From Flavobacterium daemonense (GTDB lineage Bacteria; Bacteroidota; Bacteroidia; Flavobacteriales; Flavobacteriaceae): DNA of 64,000 nt. The stretch is taken from positions 62,001-126,000 of the forward strand of contig NZ_VJYD01000012.1 in NCBI RefSeq assembly GCF_007341385.1, written 5' to 3'. Positions 17,468-25,989 of this stretch are shown one piece after another; the first letter of the stretch is position 1; each line of letters opens with the position of its first letter. The translations under genes and the position numbers were made by a program. A model generated the notes under the pieces. The model saw only the letters and a list, made by a program, of their open reading frames with translations. It ran no database searches and was not told the origin of the DNA.

Positions 17468-17621
17468 TGGACTGCAAACCGGAATCATTTCCTTATTGCG
17501 GGTGCAAAGATAGAAATAATATTAAAGCGTACAAGCATAAAATGAAGAAAAAAAAATATTTTTAAAAACGCATTGTTTTTGGACATATATTCTTATATTT
17601 CGAAAAAATTAAACGCAGCAC

Positions 17622-18014
17622 ATGGATTCAAAAATACGTTACGAAATCGAGTTCCCGATCAATTCTTCGCCGCAATTATTGTATCAATATATATCAACGC
17701 CTTCAGGTTTGTCAGAATGGTTTGCAGACAATGTAAACTCTAGAGGCGAATTTTTTACTTTCATCTGGAATGACTCGCAGGAAAAAGCGCGTTTAGCATC
17801 TAAAAAAACGGGTGAAAAAGTAAAGTTTAAATGGGTTGACGAAAGCAGCAAGGATACTGAGTACTTTTTTGAACTACATATTTTAGTTGATGAATTGACG
17901 AAAGATGTGTCATTAATGGTAGTTGATTTTGCCGAAAAAGAAGAAGTAGGAGAAGCTAAACAATTGTGGGAGAATCAAATCTCAGACTTGAAACATCTTA
18001 TAGGATCTGTTTAG
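17622..18014 (+). CDS. START-like (SRPBCC/AHSA1 type) domain protein
   Basis: This 130-residue single-domain protein opens with RYEIEFPINSSPQLLYQYISTPSGLSEWFADNV, the typical first strand plus helices of AHSA1/START-like proteins, and ends with a long helix (EAKQLWENQISDLKHLIGSV). It is cytosolic and probably binds a hydrophobic ligand or acts as a chaperone co-factor; no specific function is known. It lies directly before the aminotransferase gene, which has its own -7 box. Confidence 0.8.
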   Translation: MDSKIRYEIEFPINSSPQLLYQYISTPSGLSEWFADNVNSRGEFFTFIWNDSQEKARLASKKTGEKVKFKWVDESSKDTEYFFELHILVDELTKDVSLMVVDFAEKEEVGEAKQLWENQISDLKHLIGSV

Positions 18015-18034
18015 TATAAAACTATTTTATCCCT

Positions 18035-18042
18035 TATATTTG
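18035..18042 (+). promoter_or_regulatory. -7 promoter box TATATTTG for the aminotransferase
   Basis: The box is an exact TAnnTTTG match 26 bp upstream of the ATG at 18069. The short inverted repeat CCCTGAACAAAATTCAGGG follows immediately (18044-18062) in the leader. No -33 TTG is evident. Confidence 0.5.
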
Positions 18043-18068
18043 CCCTGAACAAAATTCAGGGTTTTTTT

Positions 18069-18905
18069 ATGATCAATTTTAACGGAAACATCGCGCAGGA
18101 AGAAAATATATTAACTCAAAATCGTGCCTTTTTATATGGAGACGGCGTTTTTGAAACAGTAAAAATTCTAAACAATAAAATTTTATTTCTTGAAGATCAT
18201 TATTTCCGCTTAATGGCTTCAATGCGTGTTGTTAGAATGGAAATTCCGATGAATTTTACAATGGAATATTTTGAAGAGCAAGTTTTGAAATTGGTTCAGG
18301 AAAAAAATATTTCCGCATCAGCAAGAGCGAGAATTACAGTTTTTAGAAATGATGGCGGATTGTATTTGCCAAAAACAAATGAAGTTTCGTTTTTGATTCA
18401 CGCAACACCTCTTGAAAATACTTTATACAGTATAAATTCAGCTGTTTATGAAGTTGATTTGTACAAAGACTTCTATGTGACCAAACAATTATTATCGTCG
18501 ATTAAAACGACAAATAAGATGATAAATGTAACAGGAAGTATTTTTGCCCACGAAAATGGCTTGGCAAATTGTATTTTGGTCAATGATTCAAAAAATGTAG
18601 TCGAAGCGCTTCAGGGTAATTTATTTATGCTTACAGGCAAAAAATTAGTTACGCCTCCAATTTCTGAAGGCTGTCTAAACGGAATTATGCGCAAGCAGAT
18701 TTTAGCCTTGGCAAAAAAAATAGAAGGCATAGAAATTTCAGAAGAAATAATTTCGCCGTTTGATCTTCAAAAAGCCGACGAATTATTCTTGACAAATGTA
18801 ATCACAGGAATACAGCCGATAACTAAATATCGAAAAAAAGAGTTTACGAGCAATCTAGCTCATTTATTAGTGCAAAGACTAAATGATTCCATATCTGAAA
18901 ATTAA
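18069..18905 (+). CDS. Class IV (branched-chain/4-amino-4-deoxychorismate lyase fold) PLP aminotransferase
   Basis: This 278-residue cytosolic enzyme of fold type IV has the N-terminal RAFLYGDGVFETVKI, the PLP-lysine segment LLSSIKTTNKM (about 138-148) and the phosphate-binding region GIQPITKY near the C-terminus. The family includes PabC (releases pyruvate from aminodeoxychorismate for folate), D-amino acid aminotransferase and IlvE; the short length and sequence are nearer PabC/DAAT than IlvE, but I cannot decide. Its stop overlaps the YqgE stop on the other strand, both using the palindrome TTAA. Confidence 0.82.
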   Translation: MINFNGNIAQEENILTQNRAFLYGDGVFETVKILNNKILFLEDHYFRLMASMRVVRMEIPMNFTMEYFEEQVLKLVQEKNISASARARITVFRNDGGLYLPKTNEVSFLIHATPLENTLYSINSAVYEVDLYKDFYVTKQLLSSIKTTNKMINVTGSIFAHENGLANCILVNDSKNVVEALQGNLFMLTGKKLVTPPISEGCLNGIMRKQILALAKKIEGIEISEEIISPFDLQKADELFLTNVITGIQPITKYRKKEFTSNLAHLLVQRLNDSISEN

Positions 18906-19462
18906 TTCAGATATGGGTTTTCAGGTGCGTTTGACCAAATAAGATAATCACCGCCAAGTTCTAGGATTTGTTCTTTCCAGAAATGCGTGGTCGATTTTCC
19001 GATAATTTTGTTTTTGTAATTATTATCAGCAATGATCCAGGAGTTTCCCTGCATTTCATTTTCAAGCTGATTTTCATCCCAACCGGTGTAACCTAAGAAA
19101 AAACGAATATTATTTTTACTAATAGATCCGTCGTTTATTAAGTCTTTTGTGGATTCAAAATCTCCGCCCCAATAAATTCCATTAGAAATCTCGACACTAT
19201 TCGGGATCAATTCTGGAATATTGTGAATGAAATATAGATTGTCCTGCTCAACAGGACCTCCGTTGTATATTTTAAAGTTGGCATCAATCTCCGGTATTAA
19301 ATCATTAATAGTATATTTTAAAGGCTTATTAATGATAAAACCAATTGATCCTTCTTTGTTATGGTCTGCTAATAAAATTACCGATCTGTTAAATGATAAA
19401 TCTCCAATTATTGAAGGCTCGGCAATAAGCAGGTGTCCTTTTTTTAATTTTTCTGAAATCAT
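18902..19462 (-). CDS. YqgE/AlgH family protein
   Basis: The frame opens at 19531, but the first 23 codons do not resemble the family; the ATG at 19462 (MISEKLKKGHLLIAEP) begins the conserved region, giving 186 residues. Typical motifs are GHLLIAEPSIIGDLSFNRSVILL, GSIGFIINKPL, YNGGPVEQDNLYFIH and FFLGYTGWDENQLENE. The family is widespread and soluble but its biochemical role is not established. It converges on the aminotransferase with a 4-bp overlap. Confidence 0.88.
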   Translation of the reverse strand: MISEKLKKGHLLIAEPSIIGDLSFNRSVILLADHNKEGSIGFIINKPLKYTINDLIPEIDANFKIYNGGPVEQDNLYFIHNIPELIPNSVEISNGIYWGGDFESTKDLINDGSISKNNIRFFLGYTGWDENQLENEMQGNSWIIADNNYKNKIIGKSTTHFWKEQILELGGDYLIWSNAPENPYLN

Positions 19463-19534
19463 ACGGCTACAATTTTTATTAAATTTAGTCATAAAATTTT
19501 GAACTGCCCAAAAAAAATCGTTAAACCGCACAAA

Positions 19535-19558
19535 AAAACCCTCCTAATGGAGGGTTTT
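19535..19558. terminator. Terminator of the HU gene
   Basis: A 10-bp perfect stem (AAAACCCTCC / complement) with loop TAAT lies 32 bp after the HU stop on the minus strand and carries flanking A/T runs. Confidence 0.88.
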
Positions 19559-19590
19559 AATTATATTATAAGTTTAGAGAACTTTCTTAC

Positions 19591-19863
19591 TTAGTTCACT
19601 GCACCTTCTAATTCAGCTCCTGCTTTGAATTTTACTACATTTTTAGCTGCAATTTTGATAGTTTTTCCAGTTTGTGGATTTCTACCGTCTCTAGCTGCTC
19701 TAGCAGATACTGACCAAGATCCGAAACCTACTAATGAAATTCTTCCTCCTTTTTTCAAAGTAGTTCCTACATTTCCTAAAAATGACTCTAAAGCTAATTT
19801 TGCCGCAGCTTTTGTAATTCCTGCATCAGCAGCGATAGCATCGATTAATTCTGATTTGTTCAT
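19591..19863 (-). CDS. hup: HU/IHF family DNA-binding protein
   Basis: This 90-residue nucleoid protein has the full HU layout: N-terminal helices (MNKSELIDAIAADAGITKAA), the signature LVGFGSWSVSARAARDGRNPQTGKTI (arm region with the intercalating NP at about 63-64) and C-terminal KIAAKNVVKFKAGAEL. It binds and bends DNA as a dimer. It is monocistronic with its own terminator, as expected of an abundant protein. Confidence 0.95.
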   Translation of the reverse strand: MNKSELIDAIAADAGITKAAAKLALESFLGNVGTTLKKGGRISLVGFGSWSVSARAARDGRNPQTGKTIKIAAKNVVKFKAGAELEGAVN

Positions 19864-20043
19864 AATAATTAGTTATTAATTGTTGGTTAAAAAAAATTGT
19901 TAATACACAAATTTAGTAGGAAATCCGTTGCGTGCAAGTGTTTTCTTTAATTTTAGCAATAATTGTTAATAACTTGCTTTTTTTGTTCATAAAGCATGTC
20001 TTTTATCGATGAAAATCAGGTAGAAACCCCCGTTTTACTGAGG

Positions 20044-20991
20044 TTAATACACCTTTGCCTCATCAGAAAAAGTGATGCCGTTTAGGATTTCTGCCGCCTG
20101 CATTCTCTTTTTTCCTGGAAATTGCAAGCTTAAAAGCTGTATAAAGCCGTCTTTAACAGCAATTTTGATTTCTTTTTTGCTGCTGATCAGCTTTCCAGAT
20201 TCATGTAAATGCGCTTCTGGAATCAGCTTTGCATCATATATTTTGATGTTCAATTCTTCATTTTTATCTTTCAAAAAACACCAAGATGCAGGATACGGAC
20301 TTAGTCCGCGAATTAAATTATTGATTTCACTGCCAGATTTTGTCCAATCGATTTTGCAGTTTTCTTTGTTTAATTTGTATGCGGTTTTGATTTCGTCATT
20401 ATCTTCCTGGATAGTTGTAGTTACATTACCGCTTTCAATTACTTTCAAGGTGTCAATTACAGTTGTGCTTCCTAAATCCATTAGTCGGTCATGAAGTTGT
20501 CCTGCGTTTTCTGTTGGTTCTATTGCAATTTCTGAATTCAAGATCATTGCTCCGGTATCAATTTTATCATCAATAAAGAATGTTGTAACTCCGGTTTTGG
20601 TTTCTCCATTTATAATTGCCCAGTTAATTGGTGCTGCGCCACGGTAATTTGGCAATAAAGATGCATGAAGATTAAAGGTTCCTAAACTTGGCATTTCCCA
20701 AACCACTATTGGCAACATTCTAAAAGCTACCACGATTTGTAAATTGGCATTCAAAGCTTTTAATTCTGCCAAAAAACTTTCATCTTTTAAATTTGTCGGC
20801 TGCAATAAAGTTAAATTGTTTGCTAAAGCATATTCCTTAACAGCTGAATATTTTATTTTTTGTCCACGTCCTGCAGGTTTATCGGTAGCTGTAATAACGC
20901 CAACAACTTCGTAATTGTTTTTGATAATGGTATCCAAAATGCCAACTGCAAATTCTGGAGTTCCCATAAATATGATTCGTAATTTTTCCAT
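20044..20991 (-). CDS. fmt: Methionyl-tRNA formyltransferase
   Basis: The 315-residue enzyme formylates initiator Met-tRNA with 10-formyl-tetrahydrofolate. It shows the N-terminal FMGTPEFAVGILDTII, the formyltransferase active site FNLHASLLPNYRGAAPINWAI (about 108-128) and the metal/substrate loop FFIDDKIDTGAM. The C-terminal OB-like tRNA-binding domain (about 210-315) is present. Its ATG overlaps the recQ stop by one base (TAATG), so the two are translationally coupled. Confidence 0.96.
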   Translation of the reverse strand: MEKLRIIFMGTPEFAVGILDTIIKNNYEVVGVITATDKPAGRGQKIKYSAVKEYALANNLTLLQPTNLKDESFLAELKALNANLQIVVAFRMLPIVVWEMPSLGTFNLHASLLPNYRGAAPINWAIINGETKTGVTTFFIDDKIDTGAMILNSEIAIEPTENAGQLHDRLMDLGSTTVIDTLKVIESGNVTTTIQEDNDEIKTAYKLNKENCKIDWTKSGSEINNLIRGLSPYPASWCFLKDKNEELNIKIYDAKLIPEAHLHESGKLISSKKEIKIAVKDGFIQLLSLQFPGKKRMQAAEILNGITFSDEAKVY

Positions 20992-22886
20992 TATGATTTT
21001 AAAGCGTATTTATTGTTTGCCAAAATAACAATGTGATTATTTTCTAATAATTCCTGAAGAACTGAAATCACATCTTTGGCGTCTAGTTTTATTTGATTCT
21101 GAATTTCACGCGAAGTTAGCGCAGTTGCTTTTAATAAATGCAGAATTTTATCAGCAATTGAATCGGCTTCGGTAATTTTTCCTTTTTGAGTGATGCAATA
21201 GGAGCAAACGCCACAATTCAATTTTGTTTCTTCGCCAAAATAATCCAAAACCAATCTATTCTTGCAGGTTTTGTCTTCTTTTATATAATAAAGTACAGAC
21301 GAAAGCTGATCGCGTTTCAGTTTGTTTTGTTTTTCAAGATATTTTGAAACTCGGTTTATGGTTAATTCGTCCTCTCGAACTTCATTAAATAAAATAGTAG
21401 CGTCGTTGTTTTTGGATTTATATTCGATAATATCTTTTTCCTTCAATTTTTCTAAAACAGCCGTAACTTGTTCTTCCGAATGATTTGATTTTTTTGCAAT
21501 CAGCGAAAGATTAAGTGGTGTTTTCATTTCATGAACTCCTGGATAAGTTCTTAGAATCGCCAAAATGATTTCTTCGTCATTTGGATTCAGACTCATATAG
21601 CGAATCACTTCTTTTGATTCAATTAAAAACTGCATCGTCACTTTTTCTGAAAATTCCTGAGACATCGTAATGATTCCTTGTTGATTCAAAAACTGCAGCG
21701 CATTGTAGGTTTTTAAAGTTGGAAAATCATATTTATTGCAAAAATGATTCATTTTAAACGAAAACGAATCGTCTAAACCTTCGCCATAAGCAATCTGAAA
21801 ATAATTGCAGAGTTTGACGTACATTGTTTTCAAAAACTTTTTATCTGGCAGGACATTTATAAATTGTTGTTCCGTTTGATTTGCATCAGAATTATTAAAT
21901 AATAAGACCGAAAACGCTTTTTCGCCATTTCGTCCTGCTCGCCCAGATTCCTGATAATAGTTTTCTAGGTTTTCGGGCAATTGCGTGTGGATAACGGTTT
22001 TAACATTGTCTTTGTCAATTCCCATCCCAAATGCGTTTGTAGCTACAATAACTTGTGCTTGCTCTGACATCCACAATTGCATGTTTTTGTCTTTTTCCTG
22101 AGAAGAGAGTCCGCCATGATAATACGTTGCTTTGAATCCTAATGATTGCAATTGCGTTGACATATTTAGGCACGATTTTCTGTTTCGTACATATATAATA
22201 GAAGGCTGTGGGTTTTTTTTCAAAATCTGTTCAACGCGGTACAATTTGTCTTCAACTTCAAAAACCATGTACGCAATATTCTTTCGTTCAAAAGATTGCT
22301 GAAAAAGCTTGGCGTCTTTTAATCCCAATTCAGTTTTAATATCTTCTACAACTCTTGGTGTTGCGGTTGCTGTTAAGGCCAAGAAAGGAATTTTAGGAAA
22401 GAATTTTTTAAGTTCCGAAATTTTTAAATAGGCCGGTCTAAAGTCATGACCCCATTGCGAAACACAGTGTGCTTCGTCAATAGCGATTAAATTTATAGGA
22501 AGATTTTTGATTCGTTCTAAAATCCAGTCCGATTGTAAACGTTCTGGTGAAAGATATAAGAATTTGTAATTTCCGTATTGGCAATTATCAAGAAGATCAA
22601 TGATTTCTTCGGTGTGAATTCCGCCTGTAAGTGCAATCGCTTTAATGTCTCTTTTTTGAAGATTCGCGACTTGATCTTTCATTAAAGCGATCAAAGGCGA
22701 AACAACAAGACAAATTCCTTCGCGTATCATGGCTGGAACCTGAAAACAAATCGATTTTCCGCCTCCGGTTGGCAGCAGTGCAAAAGTATCTTGACCTTCT
22801 AAAACCGATTCAATAATTTCCTTTTGAAGCGGTCTGAAACTCTCATGTTTCCAGTATTTTAAAAGTATATCCTGTGCTTCCTGCAT
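20991..22886 (-). CDS. recQ: RecQ-family ATP-dependent DNA helicase
   Basis: The open frame begins with TTG at 22892; the first ATG, at 22886, is chosen, giving 631 residues. Superfamily 2 motifs are clear: Walker A LPTGGGKSICFQ (about 38-49), IDEAHCVSQWGHDFRP (DEAH), LTATATPRV, VIVATNAFGMGIDK and QESGRAGRNG. The RecQ zinc-binding region CKNR...CGVC.YC is present, followed by a winged-helix-like end. No HRDC domain is apparent, so this is a short RecQ. It unwinds 3'-5' during recombination repair. Downstream fmt overlaps it by one base. Confidence 0.93.
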   Translation of the reverse strand: MQEAQDILLKYWKHESFRPLQKEIIESVLEGQDTFALLPTGGGKSICFQVPAMIREGICLVVSPLIALMKDQVANLQKRDIKAIALTGGIHTEEIIDLLDNCQYGNYKFLYLSPERLQSDWILERIKNLPINLIAIDEAHCVSQWGHDFRPAYLKISELKKFFPKIPFLALTATATPRVVEDIKTELGLKDAKLFQQSFERKNIAYMVFEVEDKLYRVEQILKKNPQPSIIYVRNRKSCLNMSTQLQSLGFKATYYHGGLSSQEKDKNMQLWMSEQAQVIVATNAFGMGIDKDNVKTVIHTQLPENLENYYQESGRAGRNGEKAFSVLLFNNSDANQTEQQFINVLPDKKFLKTMYVKLCNYFQIAYGEGLDDSFSFKMNHFCNKYDFPTLKTYNALQFLNQQGIITMSQEFSEKVTMQFLIESKEVIRYMSLNPNDEEIILAILRTYPGVHEMKTPLNLSLIAKKSNHSEEQVTAVLEKLKEKDIIEYKSKNNDATILFNEVREDELTINRVSKYLEKQNKLKRDQLSSVLYYIKEDKTCKNRLVLDYFGEETKLNCGVCSYCITQKGKITEADSIADKILHLLKATALTSREIQNQIKLDAKDVISVLQELLENNHIVILANNKYALKS

Positions 22887-22951
22887 GACCAAAGTGTTAA
22901 AGTTAAAAATTTAGAAATCAGTTTCTAGTTTTGCAACTTTAAACCGGGCCG

Positions 22952-23485
22952 CTAAATTTTGTCTAAGATATAAAGAATTCTGTTTTCAACCGTATCTTTA
23001 GGAACCTCAATTAAATTGTAGCCGTATTTCTTGTACGTTTCAATTAAGTGTTTCTGAATTGTCAATGCTTGTTCGAAATTTTCATAACGTTCTGTGTCGC
23101 TCTGATAAATTTCTTCCCATGGCGGTAAAATAAAAGTTTTAGAATATTTGAAATCCTCGCATGCTTTTGTGAAATGTTCGGGATATTCATCGCCAATATA
23201 ATCCATATATGCAACAACATCAGGAATTCCACGATCGATGAAAACTACGTCATCTGGTTCTTTTTGAGCGTTTTCAAATTGCTGAATACGTCCTTCTAAA
23301 AGCATTTCGCTAAACAATAAAGGCTGTTCCAAGAACAATTGCTCGATACCTCTTTTTTGAGCTTCGAGTGTAACTTCTCTAGAAATTTCAGGGTAACAAC
23401 AATAGCCACGAGCTACTAATTCGTTGATAAGTGTAGATTTTCCCGTACCAGGACCGCCAATGAGAACTATGATTTCTTTTTGCAC
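22952..23485 (-). CDS. AAA_28-type P-loop ATPase/kinase-like protein
   Basis: The frame can be read from a TTG at 23506, but the GTG at 23485 (start of QKEIIVLIGGPGTGKST) is the better start, giving 177 residues; there is no ATG. Walker A GGPGTGKST lies near residues 10-18 and a Walker B-like VVFIDRGIPDVVAYMDY near 80. The family resembles NadR-type and other small nucleotide kinases, but the substrate is unknown. It is cytosolic and 65 bp upstream of recQ on the same strand, so probably co-transcribed with recQ-fmt. Confidence 0.8.
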   Translation of the reverse strand: MQKEIIVLIGGPGTGKSTLINELVARGYCCYPEISREVTLEAQKRGIEQLFLEQPLLFSEMLLEGRIQQFENAQKEPDDVVFIDRGIPDVVAYMDYIGDEYPEHFTKACEDFKYSKTFILPPWEEIYQSDTERYENFEQALTIQKHLIETYKKYGYNLIEVPKDTVENRILYILDKI

Positions 23486-23622
23486 TATTCTAAAAATAAA
23501 GGGCAAATTTACCTAAACTTATTCATAATTAAAAAGAATATTTGTCAGAAGCGAAAAATTTGGCATTTTTGGATGAAATGGTCGTGTGTTCTTGGGTTTA
23601 TTGGTTCGCTAAAATATTGGTG

Positions 23623-23646
23623 TAAACTGGACTTCAGTCCAGTTTA
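23623..23646. repeat. REP-like palindrome (10-bp stem)
   Basis: TAAACTGGAC pairs perfectly with GTCCAGTTTA around loop TTCA. It lies 22 bp after the esterase stop on the minus strand. It lacks a T run, so it is a poor terminator; it looks like a dispersed intergenic palindrome. Confidence 0.65.
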
Positions 23647-23668
23647 AGCGTAGATGGTTTTATGTGAG

Positions 23669-24580
23669 TTATTCGCAAAAAGAATATTTCCCAGAGCTCT
23701 TCCCATTTTTAGAAGGAACAATCAAATGCGATTCAAATTTCTTTCCTTTTAAGACATCATTCACAAAATCTAGAACATATTGCTGTCCGTCATGAAAAAG
23801 ATAACCGGAGAATTCATGTCCGCCTCCGCAAAAAGTAATCAATTCGATGTCTTTATGTAAATCTTTCATTTGGTTGTAAACCGCATATGATCCAAAAAGA
23901 ATCAGCCAGCCCGAAGCATTGGTTGGACAAGAACGATGTGAACCTGCACTATAAGGAACAGTTTCGTCGCTGCTTCCATGGGCTAATAACATCGGAATTG
24001 CTTTTTCTTTTGTAATCATATTAATATCCTGAATTGCGCCCGAGCCTCCTATGAAACCCTTGTATTTGAAGTTTTCCGGCAGATTGCTTTTGTATAAATT
24101 CATTAATTTGTAATCCCAAAACGAAGCGTGGAAACCAATTTCGGCACCTGCACTAATTCCGGAAATAAATATTTTTGACGTATCAAGATTATATTTGTCT
24201 TCATTTTCAATTAAAAATGAAGTCGCCTGCCACATATCGCTTACACCAATTTGAATCGCTTTTATTTTTTCGGTTAAAGTTCCTTTGCATCCAAAATCTT
24301 TTCCTTTCATATATAAACTGTATGAAATGCTGGCAACGGCATAACCGTTTTCGGCCATGAATTTACCGAATTCTTTTTCGCTCGTACGTTCTCCGCCAGA
24401 AAATCCGCCACCAAAAGCAAACATAATCAGCGGAATTTTTTCGTTAGATTTTTTCTTTGGCAGATATAAATCTAAATCCAATTTTATAGTGTCATTTTGG
24501 AAATAAGTTAAGGTTTTGACTTCTTGTGCTTGAATGTTGTTGGATAAAAGGACGATAAGAAATAAAAGAAGTTTTTTCAT
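23669..24580 (-). CDS. Secreted alpha/beta-hydrolase (esterase/lipase-like)
   Basis: The open frame reaches 24625, but the ATG at 24580 (MKKLLLFLIVLLSNNIQAQ) gives a proper signal peptide and 303 residues. The HGG-like oxyanion segment FAFGGGFSGGER (about residues 53-65), the nucleophile motif FISGISAGAEIG, LAHGSSDETVPY (acid) and GGGHEFSG (histidine) form a complete catalytic triad. The fold matches carbohydrate and feruloyl esterases and other BD-FAE/esterase D-like enzymes; the substrate is unknown. Probably periplasmic and monocistronic. Confidence 0.82.
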   Translation of the reverse strand: MKKLLLFLIVLLSNNIQAQEVKTLTYFQNDTIKLDLDLYLPKKKSNEKIPLIMFAFGGGFSGGERTSEKEFGKFMAENGYAVASISYSLYMKGKDFGCKGTLTEKIKAIQIGVSDMWQATSFLIENEDKYNLDTSKIFISGISAGAEIGFHASFWDYKLMNLYKSNLPENFKYKGFIGGSGAIQDINMITKEKAIPMLLAHGSSDETVPYSAGSHRSCPTNASGWLILFGSYAVYNQMKDLHKDIELITFCGGGHEFSGYLFHDGQQYVLDFVNDVLKGKKFESHLIVPSKNGKSSGKYSFCE

Positions 24581-24603
24581 TGTAATGTGTTTTAATCTCG
24601 CAA

Positions 24604-24621
24604 TCCCGATAATTATCGGGA
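24604..24621. repeat. Perfect 18-bp palindrome TCCCGATAATTATCGGGA
   Basis: The palindrome sits 24 bp upstream of the esterase ATG, within its leader or promoter. It could be an operator or a dispersed palindrome. Confidence 0.6.
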
Positions 24622-24651
24622 GCAAATTGGCAAATTATTTCAAATATAAAG

Positions 24652-24776
24652 TTTTGCCACGAATTTCACGAATTTCCGCAAATTTAAATTTTAAAAGCCA
24701 TCAAAAAATTGGTGAAATTTAAGAAAGAGATTTACAGTATTATAATTAGCGTAAATTCGTGAAATTCGTGGCAAAA
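24652..24776. repeat. Inverted-repeat element with perfect 24-bp arms
   Basis: The arms 24652-24675 and 24753-24776 are exact complements (TTTTGCCACGAATTTCACGA followed by ATTT). The 77-bp interior has no ORF. It lies between divergent genes and resembles a MITE or REP-like unit; a degraded relative (GCCACAAATTCACGAATT) occurs at 27396-27413. Confidence 0.7.
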
Positions 24777-24799
24777 AAACAGTGTTTTTTTGAGTAGAA

Positions 24800-24834
24800 A
24801 AAATCTAAAATCTAAAATCTGAAATCTGAAATCA
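24800..24834. repeat. 7-bp tandem array, five units (AAAATCT/GAAATCT)
   Basis: The units are AAAATCT three times, GAAATCT once and GAAATCA once. The array ends 6 bp before the -7 box of the DUF493 gene and therefore covers its -33 region. Confidence 0.75.
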
Positions 24835-24840
24835 AAACCG

Positions 24841-24848
24841 TATATTTG
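24841..24848 (+). promoter_or_regulatory. -7 promoter box TATATTTG for the DUF493-DUF4290 pair
   Basis: The box is an exact TAnnTTTG match 19 bp upstream of the ATG at 24868. The -33 region is occupied by the heptamer array and contains no TTG. Confidence 0.55.
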
Positions 24849-24867
24849 CGTTTATTTTTAATTACGA

Positions 24868-25164
24868 ATGGAGAACGATAAAGAAAAAAATACAGCCGAA
24901 TTTTACGAAAGACTAAAAGTAGAGCTTGATAATGCAAACACTTGGCCAGCAGAATATTTATATAAATTTATTGTGCCATCTGTTGCTGATAATGTAGAGC
25001 GTGTTGAAAAAGCTTTTGACCGAATGGGCGCAGTTATTAAAACAACAAAATCTAAAACAGGTAAATTTACCAGCGTTTCTGTTGATGTTACTATGCACAG
25101 CTCAGACGATGTGATTAGTAAATACAAAGAAGTATCTACAATAGAAGGTATAGTTTCATTATAA
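24868..25164 (+). CDS. DUF493 (YbeD-like) small protein
   Basis: This 98-residue cytosolic protein fits the YbeD/DUF493 family, an ACT-like ferredoxin fold: FYERLKVELDNANTWPAEYLYKFIVP, then a basic loop TKSKTGKFTSVSVDVTM and SSDDVISKYKEVSTIEGIVSL. The family is thought to be regulatory; in other bacteria it sits near lipoate genes, which is not the case here. The DUF4290 gene follows after 3 bp, so they form an operon. Confidence 0.85.
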   Translation: MENDKEKNTAEFYERLKVELDNANTWPAEYLYKFIVPSVADNVERVEKAFDRMGAVIKTTKSKTGKFTSVSVDVTMHSSDDVISKYKEVSTIEGIVSL

Positions 25165-25167
25165 CTT

Positions 25168-25887
25168 ATGATCGAAAAATATAAAAAAGAAGCGGCAAGT
25201 GACGTTGTTTATAACTTGGAATATAATTCTGAAAGACAACGATTGATAATTCCGGAGTATGGTCGTCATTTGCAAAAACTGATTGATCAGGCTACCGCAA
25301 TCGAAGATGATGAAACGCGCAACAAAGCGGCAAAATACATTATTCAGGTTATGGGAAGCTTGAATCCGCATTTACGCGATGTTCCTGATTTTCAGCATAA
25401 ATTATGGGATCAGCTTTTTATTATGTCTGATTTCAAATTGAATGTTGAGTCTCCGTATCCAATTCCTTCAAGAGAAGTTTTAGAGTTGAAACCAGACGCA
25501 TTGCAATATCCGCAGAACTTCCCAAAATACAGATTTTATGGCAATAACATCAAATACATGATTGATGTGGCTAATAAATGGGAAGAAGGGGAAATGAAAA
25601 ATGCGCTTGTATTGGTCATTGCCAATCATATGAAAAAATCTTTCTTGAGCTGGAACAAAGACACAGTAAAAGACGATGTGATTTTTGAGCATTTATATGA
25701 ATTGTCTGGAGGGAAAATCAATTTATTGCAAAGTACTGAGGAACTTTTGAATACAACTGACTTAATGCGTACTAATAAACGTGTGTCAAACAAAACAACT
25801 CAAGGCGGACAAGCAAAAATTCAGAGCAACAAAAACAATAATAAAGGCGGTAAAAAACCTTTTCAAAAAAACAATAATCAGAAATAA
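25168..25887 (+). CDS. DUF4290 domain protein
   Basis: The 239-residue protein matches the Bacteroidota-specific DUF4290 family: NLEYNSERQRLIIPEYGRHLQKLIDQA, KAAKYIIQVMGSLNPHLRD and DFKHKLWDQLF-like helices follow in order. The C-terminal 40 residues are low-complexity, rich in N, K, Q and G, suggestive of RNA or nucleic-acid contact. It is all-helical, cytosolic and of unknown function. It is the second gene of the DUF493 operon, and an octamer array starts 8 bp after its stop. Confidence 0.82.
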   Translation: MIEKYKKEAASDVVYNLEYNSERQRLIIPEYGRHLQKLIDQATAIEDDETRNKAAKYIIQVMGSLNPHLRDVPDFQHKLWDQLFIMSDFKLNVESPYPIPSREVLELKPDALQYPQNFPKYRFYGNNIKYMIDVANKWEEGEMKNALVLVIANHMKKSFLSWNKDTVKDDVIFEHLYELSGGKINLLQSTEELLNTTDLMRTNKRVSNKTTQGGQAKIQSNKNNNKGGKKPFQKNNNQK

Positions 25888-25895
25888 AAAAGAGG

Positions 25896-25956
25896 CTAAG
25901 ATGCTAAGGAACTAAGATGCTAAGATTTTCACCTTAGAACCTCAGAATCTCAGTAC
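25896..25956. repeat. Octamer array, four forward CTAAGNNN then three inverted units
   Basis: Forward units: CTAAGATG, CTAAGGAA, CTAAGATG, CTAAGATT (25896-25927). Inverted units: CTTAGAAC, CTCAGAAT, CTCAGTAC (25933-25956). The 8-bp spacing is exact. The two halves can pair as an imperfect hairpin with a 5-nt loop. Confidence 0.85.
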
Positions 25957-25989
25957 CAAATAAAACAAAAACAAAGCAATAAAAAGGAG

